Of a stretch of DNA of 64,000 nucleotides, positions 50,696 through 59,801 are shown in pieces. Both the position numbers and the translations under genes were made by a program. The DNA comes from Arthrobacter sp. ATA002 (GTDB taxonomy: Bacteria; Actinomycetota; Actinomycetes; Actinomycetales; Micrococcaceae). Below the pieces are notes generated by a model. That model did not search any database and was not told the origin of the DNA. It saw nothing but the letters and a program-made list of their open reading frames with translations. Positions within the stretch are counted from its first letter, which is position 1. Each line of letters starts with the position of its first letter. Where the stretch lies: the NCBI RefSeq assembly GCF_026898095.1, contig NZ_CP114015.1, forward strand, positions 372,001-436,000, given 5' to 3'.

Positions 50696-50707
50696 TAAGT
50701 TTACTTC
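50696..50707. promoter_or_regulatory. Degenerate TAAG palindrome upstream of manganese catalase 2
   Basis: TAAGTTTACTTC (one base off TAAG-N4-CTTA) lies 75 bases before the TTG start at 50782, within the AT-rich core of an otherwise gene-free 332-base gap (50450-50781). It is the fourth occurrence of this motif class in the window, and the weakest. Confidence 0.3.
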
Positions 50708-50781
50708 TGAGCTAATTTTCTAGCATCAGACCGCGGGCCCGGGAACAGGGCCGTAAGCCGGAACACCATCGGAGGTGCAGA

Positions 50782-51663
50782 TTGTTTTTTCACAAACAGG
50801 AACTCCAATTCAAGGCCACACCCGAAAAACCTGATGCCGTCTATGCGCGCAAGCTCCAGGAGGTCCTGGGCGGGCAGTACGGTGAGATTACCGTTGCCAT
50901 GCAGTACGGGTTCCAGGCCTGGAACTCCCACATCCCCGGCAAATACCGCGACCTGCTGTATGGCATCGGGGCCGAGGAGATGGGCCACGTGGAGATGCTG
51001 GCCATCATGATCGCCCAGCTGCTGGAAAAGGCCCCGCTGGGCATCACCGAGGACGCGGTCCAGAACGACCCGACAGTAGCGGCCGTGGTGGGCGGTATGG
51101 ATGTGCAGCAGGCCATTGTGGCCGGCGCCGGCGCACGTCCGGTGGACTCCAACGGCAACCCCTGGCAGGGCAGCTACATCACCGCCAGCGGTAACCTGCT
51201 GGCGGATTTCACGGCCAATGCGAATGCGGAAATGCAGGGCCGGCTGCAGGTGGCCCGGCTGTACCACATGACCGATGACCACGGCGTGCGGGACATGCTC
51301 TCCTTCCTGCTGGCCCGTGACACCATGCACCAGAACCAGTGGCTTGCCGCGGCGAAGGAACTGCAGGCTGAGGGTGCCGAGTCGCTGCCCGTGCCGTCCA
51401 ACTTCCCGATCAAGAAGGAGGAGCGGACGGTTTCCTACCAGTACCTGAACTTCTCCGACGGCAACACGGCGTCCGAGGGATCCTGGGCCTCCGGCCCCAC
51501 CCCGGACGGGCTGGGCGAGTTCAGCTACCACGACGGTCCGACGACGTCGGCCCCCATGCCGCCGCCCACCCGGGTGGACGCCCGTTACTACGGCACCACC
51601 GACCTGCCCAACGCCGTCGAAAAGATGGCGGGCAGCGTCCAGGACAAGCTGCACAAGGAATAA
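50782..51663 (+). CDS. Manganese catalase, copy 2 (TTG start)
   Basis: This 293-residue paralog of the preceding manganese catalase is colinear and roughly 90 percent identical, with the same metal-binding residues (EEMGHVEML, NAEMQGRLQ, MTDDHGVRDML). It starts with TTG at 50782 after GGAGGTG, a weaker start than the ATG of copy 1. An 83-base block (51139-51221) is identical to copy 1 at every position including silent sites, which suggests recent conversion. A terminator-like hairpin begins nine bases after its stop. Confidence 0.93.
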   Translation: MFFHKQELQFKATPEKPDAVYARKLQEVLGGQYGEITVAMQYGFQAWNSHIPGKYRDLLYGIGAEEMGHVEMLAIMIAQLLEKAPLGITEDAVQNDPTVAAVVGGMDVQQAIVAGAGARPVDSNGNPWQGSYITASGNLLADFTANANAEMQGRLQVARLYHMTDDHGVRDMLSFLLARDTMHQNQWLAAAKELQAEGAESLPVPSNFPIKKEERTVSYQYLNFSDGNTASEGSWASGPTPDGLGEFSYHDGPTTSAPMPPPTRVDARYYGTTDLPNAVEKMAGSVQDKLHKE

Positions 51664-51671
51664 GAGGGCCG

Positions 51672-51709
51672 GAGTTCCGCGGTCTCCTCCCCAGGCGGCC
51701 GCGGAACTC
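51672..51709 (+). terminator. 11-bp perfect hairpin after manganese catalase 2 (structure A)
   Basis: GAGTTCCGCGG (51672-51682) pairs with CCGCGGAACTC (51699-51709), 16-base loop. The loop contains the left arm of a competing stem (structure B), and the right arm of A lies in the loop of B. A can act as the catalase terminator or as an anti-sequester for the next gene. Confidence 0.65.
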
Positions 51710-51728
51710 TGCCACCGCCTGGGAGGAG
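51684..51728 (+). promoter_or_regulatory. SD-sequestering stem before the glycosyltransferase gene (structure B)
   Basis: CTCCTCCCCAGGCGG (51684-51698) pairs with CCGCCTGGGAGGAG (51715-51728), giving 14 base pairs with one bulged C. The right arm contains the GGAGGAG ribosome site of the GTG start at 51734. When formed, B would block translation initiation. It competes topologically with hairpin A. Confidence 0.6.
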
Positions 51729-51733
51729 GCGAC

Positions 51734-53044
51734 GTGAGCGGGACCGCGGTGGCGGCGGGGGCTCCGGCGGGCGCAGCGCCGCAGCTGGCCGACGCCGGAT
51801 ACATCCTGCCGCTCAAATGGAGCAATGACGCGGAACTGGAGCCGTTGTGCGCCTACCTCGGGCAATTGAGCCGCTGGATTAAAGTCCTGGTCGTGGACGG
51901 ATCGCCGGATGACCTGTTTGAAGCCCACGCGCGGGCCTTTCCCGGTGCGGTGCACCATGTCAGGCCTGACCATCCGGGCTGCGCCAACGGAAAGGTGGCC
52001 GGGGTGCTCACCGGAGTGCGGCTTGCCGGGCGGGAATACCTGGTGATCGCCGACGACGACGTGAGGTACACCCGCGCGGCGCTGGAGCGGGCGGTTGCGC
52101 TTCTGGCCGGGGCCGACGTCGTGCGCCCCCAAAACTACTACCCGGCCCCGCTGCCATGGCATGCCCGGTGGGACACGGCCAGGACCCTGGTCAACCGGGC
52201 GTTCGGATCGGACTACCCCGGCACGCTGGTCCTCCGGAAGTCCACGCTGGAGGCTGCCGGCGGTTACAGCGGGAATGTATTGTTCGAAAACCTGGAACTG
52301 ATACGCACCGTCCGCGCGGCGGGAGGCCGGGAGGTGCGCGCCGATGACCTGTTTGTTCCCCGGATTCCGTGCCCGGTTCAGCACTTCCGCCGCCAGCGGG
52401 TGCGGCAGGCCTATGACGACTTTGCCCAGCCGCCGCGGCTGGCTGCCGAGCTGGTGCTGCTGCCGGCGGCGCTGCTGTGCCTGCGGAAACCGGCCGGCCC
52501 GGCCTTATATGCCGCCGCCGCGGTCCTCGTGGCCGAAGCAGGCCGCCGGCGTGCCCGGGGAACAGAGGTGTTCAGCCCCGCCGCCGCGCTCTGGGCTCCG
52601 CTGTGGATGCTGGAGCGCGCTGTCTGTGTTTGGCTTGCGGTGGGCTGGCGTCTGTGCGGCGGGATTCCCTACCGCGGAAGGCGGCTGCGTATTGCCGGAC
52701 ATTCCCTGCGCCGGCTCCGCAGGATGCAGCAGCCGCGGTTACCGGCTGCGGGCAGTCTTCGCGGAGCCTTCCGCCCCGGCGGACGGGGCCGGGGAAGGGC
52801 TCCAGGGCTGGGGGCGGGCATAAAAGAGGGCCGCAGCCAGGCCGATCAGGATGACAACCGCGGGCAGGTACAGGGACTGTCCCATCGCGGCGGCGTAGCC
52901 GGCGGCCAGCGGCTCGGGCAGGGTCCGCCGGAGGACTGCTCTCCGGCCGCACCGGCTCCTAACTGGGCCGTGAGCCGGGACTGCATGATGGCGGCAATGG
53001 CGCTGCTGCCGATGACGGCCCCGAACTGGCGGGTGGTGTTGTAA
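51734..53044 (+). CDS. Family 2 glycosyltransferase with C-terminal membrane segments (3' end uncertain)
   Basis: This GT-A glycosyltransferase transfers a sugar, probably to an envelope acceptor. The N-terminal LPLKWSNDAELEPL and VLVVDGSPDD form the nucleotide-sugar fold, IADDDVRYTRAAL contains the DxD metal site, and FENLELIRTVRAAGG follows. Hydrophobic segments lie at about residues 240-265 and 290-312. The GTG at 51734 has GGAGG upstream. Sensible sequence ends near residue 335 (about 52738). The remaining 100 codons lie antisense to the 3' end of the convergent MFS gene and look like shadow coding, so another indel or a natural overlap near 52735 is likely. Confidence 0.75.
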   Translation: MSGTAVAAGAPAGAAPQLADAGYILPLKWSNDAELEPLCAYLGQLSRWIKVLVVDGSPDDLFEAHARAFPGAVHHVRPDHPGCANGKVAGVLTGVRLAGREYLVIADDDVRYTRAALERAVALLAGADVVRPQNYYPAPLPWHARWDTARTLVNRAFGSDYPGTLVLRKSTLEAAGGYSGNVLFENLELIRTVRAAGGREVRADDLFVPRIPCPVQHFRRQRVRQAYDDFAQPPRLAAELVLLPAALLCLRKPAGPALYAAAAVLVAEAGRRRARGTEVFSPAAALWAPLWMLERAVCVWLAVGWRLCGGIPYRGRRLRIAGHSLRRLRRMQQPRLPAAGSLRGAFRPGGRGRGRAPGLGAGIKEGRSQADQDDNRGQVQGLSHRGGVAGGQRLGQGPPEDCSPAAPAPNWAVSRDCMMAAMALLPMTAPNWRVVL

Positions 53045-54293
53045 ACACCGGAGCCCGCCCCGGCGACGGCGGGGGCAAGGTTCCGGGTGGCGGTCAGGGA
53101 CACCGGGGACCAAATGCAGGAATTGGCCAGGCCCATGAGCGCGATGGGCAGCATCAGCTGCCAGTACGGCGTGTCCGGAGTCAGGATGCTTCCGAGCCAG
53201 AACAGGGATACGGACAGGGCGGCAAAGCCTGCGGCAGCCATGTACTTGGGGTTGCCCCGCTGGGCCAGCTTGCCCGCCAGCGGCGCCAGGACACCGGACA
53301 GTACGGCCATGGGTGTGAGCAGCAGCGCTGCCTGCGTCGGGCTGAGCCCCCGGACGGTCTGTGCATAAAGGAACAGCGGGAGGGAGAACGCCGTGATGGC
53401 GAATCCCATCGCCGTGATGGAGGTGTTCGCGAGCGAGAAGTTCCGGTCCCGGAACAGGCCCAGGGGCAGGAGCGGTTCCCGGGGTTAATCCGCTGCCACA
53501 GGATGAACAGGCCCAGCAGGACAAGGCCCGCAATGATCAGCGACCACACTGACAGCGGACCGGCGATGGTGCCCCAGTTGTAGGACTCGCCCTCCTGGAT
53601 GCCGAAGACCAGGCAGAACAATCCGGCCGCACTGAGGAACACGCCCGGCATGTCGAAGCGGTGCACGGCAGTGGGCAGTTTCGGTACCAGCCGGAAGGCC
53701 ATGATGAACCCCACAATTCCCACCGGGACGTTGATGAAGAAGATCCATTCCCAGCCAAGGCTGTCCACGAGGACCCCGCCCAGGATCGGACCCACCAGGG
53801 TGGCAACCCCGGCTGTGGCGCCCCACAGGCCCAGTGCCGTGCCACGGTTCTCCGGCGGGAAAATGCGGGTGATCACCGACATTGTCTGCGGCGTCATGAG
53901 TGCCGCGCCCAAACCCTGGACCACGCGTGCCAGGATCAGCATGTCCGCCGTATCGGCGAAACCGCACCAGGCGCTGGATGCCGTGAAGACCACCAGCCCC
54001 GCAAGGTAGACACGCCTGGGCCCGAAGCGGTCACCGAGCCTGCCGGTGACCAGCAGTGGAACGGCATAGGCCAGGAGATACGCGCTAATGACCCAAATGA
54101 CCTTGTCAATGTCGGCGTCCAGGTCAGCCATGATGGCCGGGGTGGCCACGTTCACGATGGTGGAATCGACCAGGATCATGAAGAAGCCGATCACGAGTGA
54201 CCAGAGTGCCGGCCAGGGCTTGATGTTATCCAAAGGAAGGTGCCGTTCAGTGCGGGAAAGGGGGAACAGGGAGGAGCGGAAACCGAAGACCAT
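52739..54293 (-). CDS. MFS efflux transporter, DHA2 (EmrB/QacA) type (two one-base frameshifts)
   Basis: This is a 14-helix drug/proton antiporter. The N-terminal part has [44 protein letters not shown] and [15 protein letters not shown], typical of EmrB/QacA. The central part ([16 protein letters not shown]) and the end ([20 protein letters not shown]) are in other frames. Single bases are missing at the GGGG run 53481-53484 and near 52930 (plus strand). Corrected length is 518 residues. I chose the ATG at 54293; an ATG at 54398 would add a basic unrelated tail. No regulator gene adjoins it. Confidence 0.86.
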
Positions 54294-54485
54294 TCTGGAC
54301 TTCTTTTTCCGCCCTTCCAACCCCCGCGGACGCCTGCCGGTCCGCCGCCTGCTGCGGCGGGCATTCTTCCCTGCGCCACATGCTGTGTGCTGCGTCACAT
54401 CGGGTGTAATTTGGTGGTCGACGGCATGACCGGCCGTTCAGTTATTGCCGCGCAGGTTCACATGCCAGATAACAACGGAGTTTTC

Positions 54486-55838
54486 ATGAGCAACTACACT
54501 GCAGCGCAGCCCCACAGCCGCATGACGCAGGAGGAACGCAAAGTCCTCGCCGGAACGCTGGTTGGCACCACGATCGAATGGTACGACTTCTTTATCTATG
54601 CCCAGGCTGCCGGGCTTGTCCTGGCGACCCTGTATTTCGGCCCGGTCAGCGAGGGGCCGCTGGGGCAGGTGGTGTCCTTCGCGACCATCGGCATCAGTTT
54701 TCTCTTCCGCCCGCTGGGCGCCGTCGTCGCCGGCCACCTCGGAGACAAACTGGGCCGCAAGAAGATGCTGGTCTTCACCCTGCTCATGATGGGTGCCTCA
54801 ACAGCCTTGATCGGCCTGGTCCCCACCTACGCCCAAATCGGCGTCGCAGCCCCGATCCTGCTGGTGCTGCTGCGCATCCTGCAGGGGTTCTCGGCCGGCG
54901 GCGAATGGGGCGGTGCCGCCCTGCTGTCGGTGGAACACGCACCCGCCAACAAACGGGGCCTCTTCGGGGCCTACCCGCAGATCGGCGTCCCCATCGGCAT
55001 GATCCTGGCGACCTTCGTCATGTATCTACTGAGCACCAGCCTCAGCGAAGAGCAGTTCCTCTCCTGGGGCTGGCGGATTCCGTTCCTGTTCTCCGTGGTG
55101 CTGATCGGCGTCGGATACTTCATCCGCCGCTCCGTGGCGGAAAGCCCGGTCTTCAAGGAAATCCAGGAACGCAAGAGGGAATCATCGGCGCCGCTGGCCC
55201 AGCTGTTCAAGCACAACAGCCGGGAAGTCGTCCTGAGCGCGCTGATCTTTGTTGCCAACAATGCCGCCGGCTATCTGGTCATCGCGTTCTTCGCGTCCTA
55301 CGCCACGGGCAAGGCCGAAGCCGGGGGACTGGGCATGGACCGCCCCGCCGTCCTGCTCGCCACCACGCTGGGTTCCTTCGGCTGGCTGATCTTTACGCTC
55401 TACGGCGGGATACTCTCCGACCGGATCGGCCGCATCCGGACGTTCCAGATCGGCTACGCGTGGGTCTTCCTGTGGTCGGTGCCAATGTTCCTGCTCATCG
55501 ACACGGCCAACATCGTGCTGTTTGCCGTGTCCATCTTCGTGCTGACCATCGGGCTGGGGCTCTCCTACGGTCCGCAGTCGGCCCTGTACGCGGAGATGTT
55601 TCCGGCCCGGGTGCGGTACTCCGGCGTCTCCATCGGGTACGCGCTCGGCGCGATTCTCGGCGGCGCGTTTGCCCCGGCCATCGCGCAGATGCTGCTCAAC
55701 GAAACGGGCTGGTCCCCGTCCATCGGCATCTACATCATGGTGCTGTGCGTCATCTCCTTTGGTGCCGTGACCCTGGTTCGGGAAACGAAGGGGGTCGACC
55801 TGCACGTTGAGGCTGCACAACCGCAGGCCCGCTCCTGA
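54486..55838 (+). CDS. MHS family MFS metabolite:proton symporter
   Basis: This 450-residue symporter of the MHS group (ShiA, KgtP, ProP) imports organic acids or osmolytes. Its signatures are GTTIEWYDFFIYAQAA near residue 27, the motif-A GHLGDKLGRKKML near residue 80 and LQGFSAGGEWGGAALLSVEHAP at about residue 137. Twelve hydrophobic segments are seen. ATG at 54486 with GGAG upstream. It is divergent from the MFS efflux gene. The nearest substrate clues are weak; ShiA-type (shikimate or dihydroxybenzoate) is one option. Confidence 0.9.
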   Translation: MSNYTAAQPHSRMTQEERKVLAGTLVGTTIEWYDFFIYAQAAGLVLATLYFGPVSEGPLGQVVSFATIGISFLFRPLGAVVAGHLGDKLGRKKMLVFTLLMMGASTALIGLVPTYAQIGVAAPILLVLLRILQGFSAGGEWGGAALLSVEHAPANKRGLFGAYPQIGVPIGMILATFVMYLLSTSLSEEQFLSWGWRIPFLFSVVLIGVGYFIRRSVAESPVFKEIQERKRESSAPLAQLFKHNSREVVLSALIFVANNAAGYLVIAFFASYATGKAEAGGLGMDRPAVLLATTLGSFGWLIFTLYGGILSDRIGRIRTFQIGYAWVFLWSVPMFLLIDTANIVLFAVSIFVLTIGLGLSYGPQSALYAEMFPARVRYSGVSIGYALGAILGGAFAPAIAQMLLNETGWSPSIGIYIMVLCVISFGAVTLVRETKGVDLHVEAAQPQARS

Positions 55839-55933
55839 TCCCGAGTCCTGAGGAATGGCGGGCAGGGTTTCGGGAGGAACCGGTAGATTGCAGGAAAGAA
55901 ACCAGCTAGTGGTCAACAGATGAGGCGGAGCGC

Positions 55934-57040
55934 ATGAAAATCCGGGGTGCAGTTCTGGAGCAGGTGGGTAAATCCGCAAAGTATGCCGACTCGCTGCCGC
56001 TTACGGTTTGCGATGTGGAGCTTGATGCCCCGGAGCGCGGTGAAATCCTTATCCGGATAGAGTGCGCAGGAATCTGCCATTCGGATCTGTCCGTGGTGAA
56101 CGGGGACCGGGTGCGGCCCGTGCCCATGCTGCTGGGCCACGAAGCCTCCGGCATCGTGGAAAGCGTGGGCGGTGACGTGCTGGACCTGGTCCCCGGGGAC
56201 CGCGTGGTGATGACGTTCCTCCCACGGTGCGGGTCCTGCCGGGGCTGCCAATCCAATGGCCTGCTGCCGTGCAGCGAAGGTACTGCGGCGAACACCGCGG
56301 GGACCCTGCTCTCCGGAGGAGTCCGGCTTCACCGGGGAGACGCCCAGGTGCTGCACCATCTGGGCGTCTCAGGTTTCGCCACCCACGCCGTCGTTGACCA
56401 GCGGTCGGTGGTGAAGGTGGACGCGGATGTTCCCCCCGAGGTCGCTGCCCTCCTGGGGTGTGCTGTCCTGACCGGCGGAGGTGCCGTACTGAACCTGGCC
56501 AGACCGGTGACAGGAGACACGCTGATCGTGGTGGGCCTGGGCGGCGTCGGCATGGCGGCCCTGCTCACAGCCCGCGCACTGGGGGCGGAAGTCATAGGAA
56601 TCGATGCGAATCCGGACAAGCTGGACCAGGCCGTGGCGCTGGGTGCTGCAGCTGCCTACCGTCCGGCGGATGCGCAGTCCGGAGCAATTACGGCGCCCGT
56701 GGTGGTGGAAGCGGCCGGGAACGCCCGGGCCTTCGAGACCGCCGTCGCCCTGACGGGGCCGGGCGGTACCACGATTACCGTGGGGCTGCCGGCACCGGAC
56801 GCCATGGCCCGGGTTTCGCCGCTCACACTGGTTGCGGAGGCCCGGACGATCATCGGCAGCTATTTGGGCTCTGCCGTGCCGTCCCGGGATATCCCCGTCT
56901 TTGCCGATTTGTGGCGTCAGGGCCGGCTGCCGGTGGAGAAACTGGTCTCTGCCCGGATCGGGCTCGGGGATATCAACCGGGCCATGGATGATTTGGCTGA
57001 AGGGCGCGCCCTGCGGCAGATCATCCACTTCGACGGGTAG
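55934..57040 (+). CDS. Zinc-dependent alcohol dehydrogenase (MDR family)
   Basis: This 368-residue medium-chain dehydrogenase resembles class III/aryl-alcohol dehydrogenases. The catalytic zinc ligands are Cys in AGICHSDLSV and the His-Glu pair in LLGHEASG. The four-cysteine structural zinc lobe is present (RCGSCRGCQSNGLLPC). The Rossmann motif GLGGVGMAAL near residue 198 binds NAD, with the acidic GIDANPDKL strand end favouring NAD over NADP. The ATG at 55934 has a weak GGCGGAG site. It may oxidise an aryl or alkyl alcohol; the preceding MHS gene could supply substrate. Confidence 0.9.
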   Translation: MKIRGAVLEQVGKSAKYADSLPLTVCDVELDAPERGEILIRIECAGICHSDLSVVNGDRVRPVPMLLGHEASGIVESVGGDVLDLVPGDRVVMTFLPRCGSCRGCQSNGLLPCSEGTAANTAGTLLSGGVRLHRGDAQVLHHLGVSGFATHAVVDQRSVVKVDADVPPEVAALLGCAVLTGGGAVLNLARPVTGDTLIVVGLGGVGMAALLTARALGAEVIGIDANPDKLDQAVALGAAAAYRPADAQSGAITAPVVVEAAGNARAFETAVALTGPGGTTITVGLPAPDAMARVSPLTLVAEARTIIGSYLGSAVPSRDIPVFADLWRQGRLPVEKLVSARIGLGDINRAMDDLAEGRALRQIIHFDG

Positions 57041-57087
57041 GGCGGGAGTGGACCGCGAAGCCGGCGCTGACGGTGCCGGTGCCGAGT

Positions 57088-57489
57088 CTAGCGCTGGAGG
57101 GTGCCGATCGGCTCGCCGTCCCCGTCGAACAACTCCAGCGTGTCGCCGTTCACTTCAGCTGTGGCTGCAGCGGAAAGCCAGGTATCGACGTCCATGCAGG
57201 CGACCAGCGTGGTGGCCATGTCGCTGAGGACGACGGAGCTGCCGTCCTGTGTCCAGCTGCCCATCATGTGATTGCAGCCGTCCGTTCCGTTGACGCGTCC
57301 GTCGGAGGCAAAGTCCAGTGAGGGAGCGCTGGAATTACTGGTGTCACCCCAGGAGCCTTCGACCGATGGTGTTCCGGAGCCCGGACTGTCTGCGCAGGAC
57401 GCCAGGGCGCCCGTGGCCAGCAGCGCCGCTGCCACCATGAGGGCGGCATGCTGCGGCCGGCGGAAAATGAAGGGTGCCCTGGAACGCAT
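57088..57489 (-). CDS. META domain lipoprotein (HslJ-like)
   Basis: The 133-residue protein has a basic N-terminus, a hydrophobic core and the lipobox LASC, so it is membrane anchored and faces outward. The rest is one META domain: GSWGDT start, VNGTDGCNHMMGSW and the final GDTLELFDGDGEPIGTL. In E. coli, the META protein HslJ is linked to heat shock and novobiocin resistance; the mechanism is unknown. I chose the ATG at 57489 with AGGACGG upstream over a GTG two codons earlier. Confidence 0.85.
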   Translation of the reverse strand: MRSRAPFIFRRPQHAALMVAAALLATGALASCADSPGSGTPSVEGSWGDTSNSSAPSLDFASDGRVNGTDGCNHMMGSWTQDGSSVVLSDMATTLVACMDVDTWLSAAATAEVNGDTLELFDGDGEPIGTLQR

Positions 57490-57587
57490 ACACACCGTCC
57501 TGTTCTTAGTGCCGGGAGAATACCCGGATCATATGCCGCACGGAAGGCGAAGCGAAACCACAGCTCCGGCTCATCCGAACGGATGAT

Positions 57588-58583
57588 TCAAAGCCATTTG
57601 TTTCGCTTAAACGTGGCGTACAGGATGACGGCCATCACTCCCATGGCCACTACGGCCAGCGGATATCCCCATTCCCAGGACAGTTCAGGCATGTGTTCGA
57701 AGTTCATGCCGTAAATGGTTCCCACCAGGGTCGGGGCAAAGAGGATGGCGGCCCAGGACGAGATGCGTTTGACCTGTTCATTCTGTTCGATGCTGGTTTC
57801 CGCCAACCGGTTCGAAGCCAGCGTGGAGGCCAGATTCAGGGCGTTTTCCAGCAGGGCGCGGTACGCGTTGACCCGGTCAATCAGGCGCAGGACATGGTCC
57901 AGCACGTCGCCGAGGTTGTCCCGCAGCTCCGCGGGGACCCCCAGCTCTTCGGGTTTGCGCTGCAGGGCTCCCACGACGTCCTCCAGCGGAGAGAGCGCCC
58001 GCTGGAACTGGATCACCTCGCGGGAGAGTTCGTAGATGCGGCGTGATACCTCCACATCGCCGCCGAAGAGCTGGTCCTCGATTTCGTCGATGTCATTCTC
58101 CAGCCCGGCTGCCACCGGTGCGTATTCATCCACGACCTGGTCCAGGACGGCATAGAGGACGGCGTGCGGGCCAAGCGCCAGCAGGTCCGGTTCCTGTTCC
58201 AGCCGTTTGCGCACCCGGCCAAGATCCGGAGACTCGGCGTGCCGGACCGTAACCACGAAGTTGGGACCGACAAATACATGCAGCTCGCCAAACTCCACCC
58301 GCTCGAGGTCGTCGAGATAGCGGGCCGGGCGGAGCACTGCGAACAGCGTGTCGCCGTAGTGCTCCAGCTTGGCCCGCTGGTGCCCGGCCAGGGCATCTTC
58401 CACGCTCAGCAGGTTCAGTCCGAATTCTTCGGCGACGGCCAGCAGTTCGACGTCGTCGGGCCGGTACAGGCCAATCCACGCCATCCCGCCGGAGGAGCGC
58501 GTCAACTCGAAGGTCTCGTCGAGGTTGTCCGGAGTGTGTTGCCGCTTGCCGTCCACATACACGCCGTTGTCGATCAAGGTCAT
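57588..58583 (-). CDS. corA: Magnesium/cobalt transporter CorA family
   Basis: This 331-residue pentameric divalent-cation channel has a large cytoplasmic N-terminal domain rich in acidic helices, then two C-terminal membrane helices. The selectivity motif GMN is at residues 292-294 (YGMNFEHMPE) at the end of the first helix, and the basic KRNKWL tail is typical. The start ATG at 58583 is clean. It is monocistronic. Confidence 0.93.
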   Translation of the reverse strand: MTLIDNGVYVDGKRQHTPDNLDETFELTRSSGGMAWIGLYRPDDVELLAVAEEFGLNLLSVEDALAGHQRAKLEHYGDTLFAVLRPARYLDDLERVEFGELHVFVGPNFVVTVRHAESPDLGRVRKRLEQEPDLLALGPHAVLYAVLDQVVDEYAPVAAGLENDIDEIEDQLFGGDVEVSRRIYELSREVIQFQRALSPLEDVVGALQRKPEELGVPAELRDNLGDVLDHVLRLIDRVNAYRALLENALNLASTLASNRLAETSIEQNEQVKRISSWAAILFAPTLVGTIYGMNFEHMPELSWEWGYPLAVVAMGVMAVILYATFKRNKWL

Positions 58584-58760
58584 GGACGTCCCCTAGCTGG
58601 TTGAACTGTGATCCGGCCGCGGCTGTATCCGGACCGTTGTCCATTATCCCTCCCGCCGGCAGTCCGGTGGATGGTCAGGGGTTCGAAGGCTGCCGGCGGA
58701 GCTCTTTCCGTGGCTTTGGGAGCTGTTGTCTGTCAAAAGCGGTGCCTATAGTATCCGGGC

Positions 58761-59760
58761 ATGGAGACCGTCGAATACAGGCCCAGTCGTGATCAACTTG
58801 TCTATACTTTCGGGGGAGCAGCCCCGGTGCTGCGGATAAAACCGGGAACAGCGCTGAATTTGTGGTCCGAGGATGCCTTCAACAATGCCTTGACGTCGGT
58901 TGAGGATCTGTCCAGTGAAAAAGTCGATTTGAATTTTGTGAATCCGCAGACCGGACCCTTTTATGTTGAAGGGGCAGAGCCCGGGGACACGCTTGTCCTG
59001 CATATCGTGGACCTATCTCCCGCCCGGAGTTACGGCGCGTCAGCCACCATTCCATTTTTCGGCGGCCTGACGAGTACCGACCGGACGGCTTTTTGCAGGA
59101 TCCGCTGCCCGACACCACCTGGATTTACCACGTTGACTCCGTACGGCAGACGGTGGGATTCCAGGCCCGCTTCGGAGACTTCGACATTGCGCTTCCTCTT
59201 GAACCGATGCTCGGCACCGTGGGCGTAGCGCCGCCGGGCGGGGAGGTGCGCTCCTCGCTGGTGCCGGAGCGCTTTGGCGGCAACATGGATTCCCCGGAGG
59301 TAAAGGCTGGAACGACGGTCTACCTCGGGGTCAACCAGGAGGGTGCCTTGTTTTCCGTCGGCGACGGACACTACCGGCAGGGGGAGGGCGAAGCCTGCGG
59401 CACCGCTGTTGAGGGAGCGATGAACTCCACGATCATCGTGGAACTGATTAAGGGCGGAGCCCGGCCTGGCCGCGGCTGGAGACCGACACGGAGTGGATGG
59501 CGGTTGGCTCCTCGCGTCCCATGGAGGACTCCTGGCGGATTGGGCAGGTGGAGATGGTTCGCTGGTTTGGTGAGCTTTTCGGGCTCCATCAGATGGACGC
59601 ATACCAGTTGCTGACCCAGACCGCGCTTGCCCCCATTGCCAACGCTGTGGACGCCAACTACAGCGTGGTGGTCAAGGCACGGAAGGCACTGTTTCCGCCC
59701 GCTGACGCCTATGAGGGTATCCACGCGGATCTCCGCCGCCGCAGTGCCGAACTCGTCTAA
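58761..59760 (+). CDS. Acetamidase/formamidase family protein (two one-base frameshifts)
   Basis: This enzyme hydrolyses formamide or short amides to acid and ammonia. Three frames carry the protein: the N-terminal part (EDAFNNALTSVED, NPQTGPFYVEGAEPGDTL), a middle part (VGVAPPGGEVRSSLVPERFGGNMD, VYLGVNQEGALFSVGDGHYRQGEGEACGTAVE) with the zinc/active-site GDGH and GE motifs, and a C-terminal part (EWMAVGSSRPMEDS, AYQLLTQTALAPIANAVD). One T is lost in the T-run near 59083-59092 and one C at CCC 59460-59462. Corrected length is 333 residues. A near-perfect 20-bp tandem duplication surrounds the stop. Confidence 0.87.
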
Positions 59761-59780
59761 GCAGTACCGAACTCGTTTAA
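59741..59780. repeat. 20-bp tandem duplication spanning the formamidase stop codon
   Basis: 59741-59760 and 59761-59780 match at 18 of 20 bases (GCAGT-N-CCGAACTCGT-N-TAA), so the stop codon region is copied just after the gene. It precedes the next SDR start by 22 bases. Confidence 0.7.
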
Positions 59781-59801
59781 CACGCACCCGGAAGGATCAT
59801 C

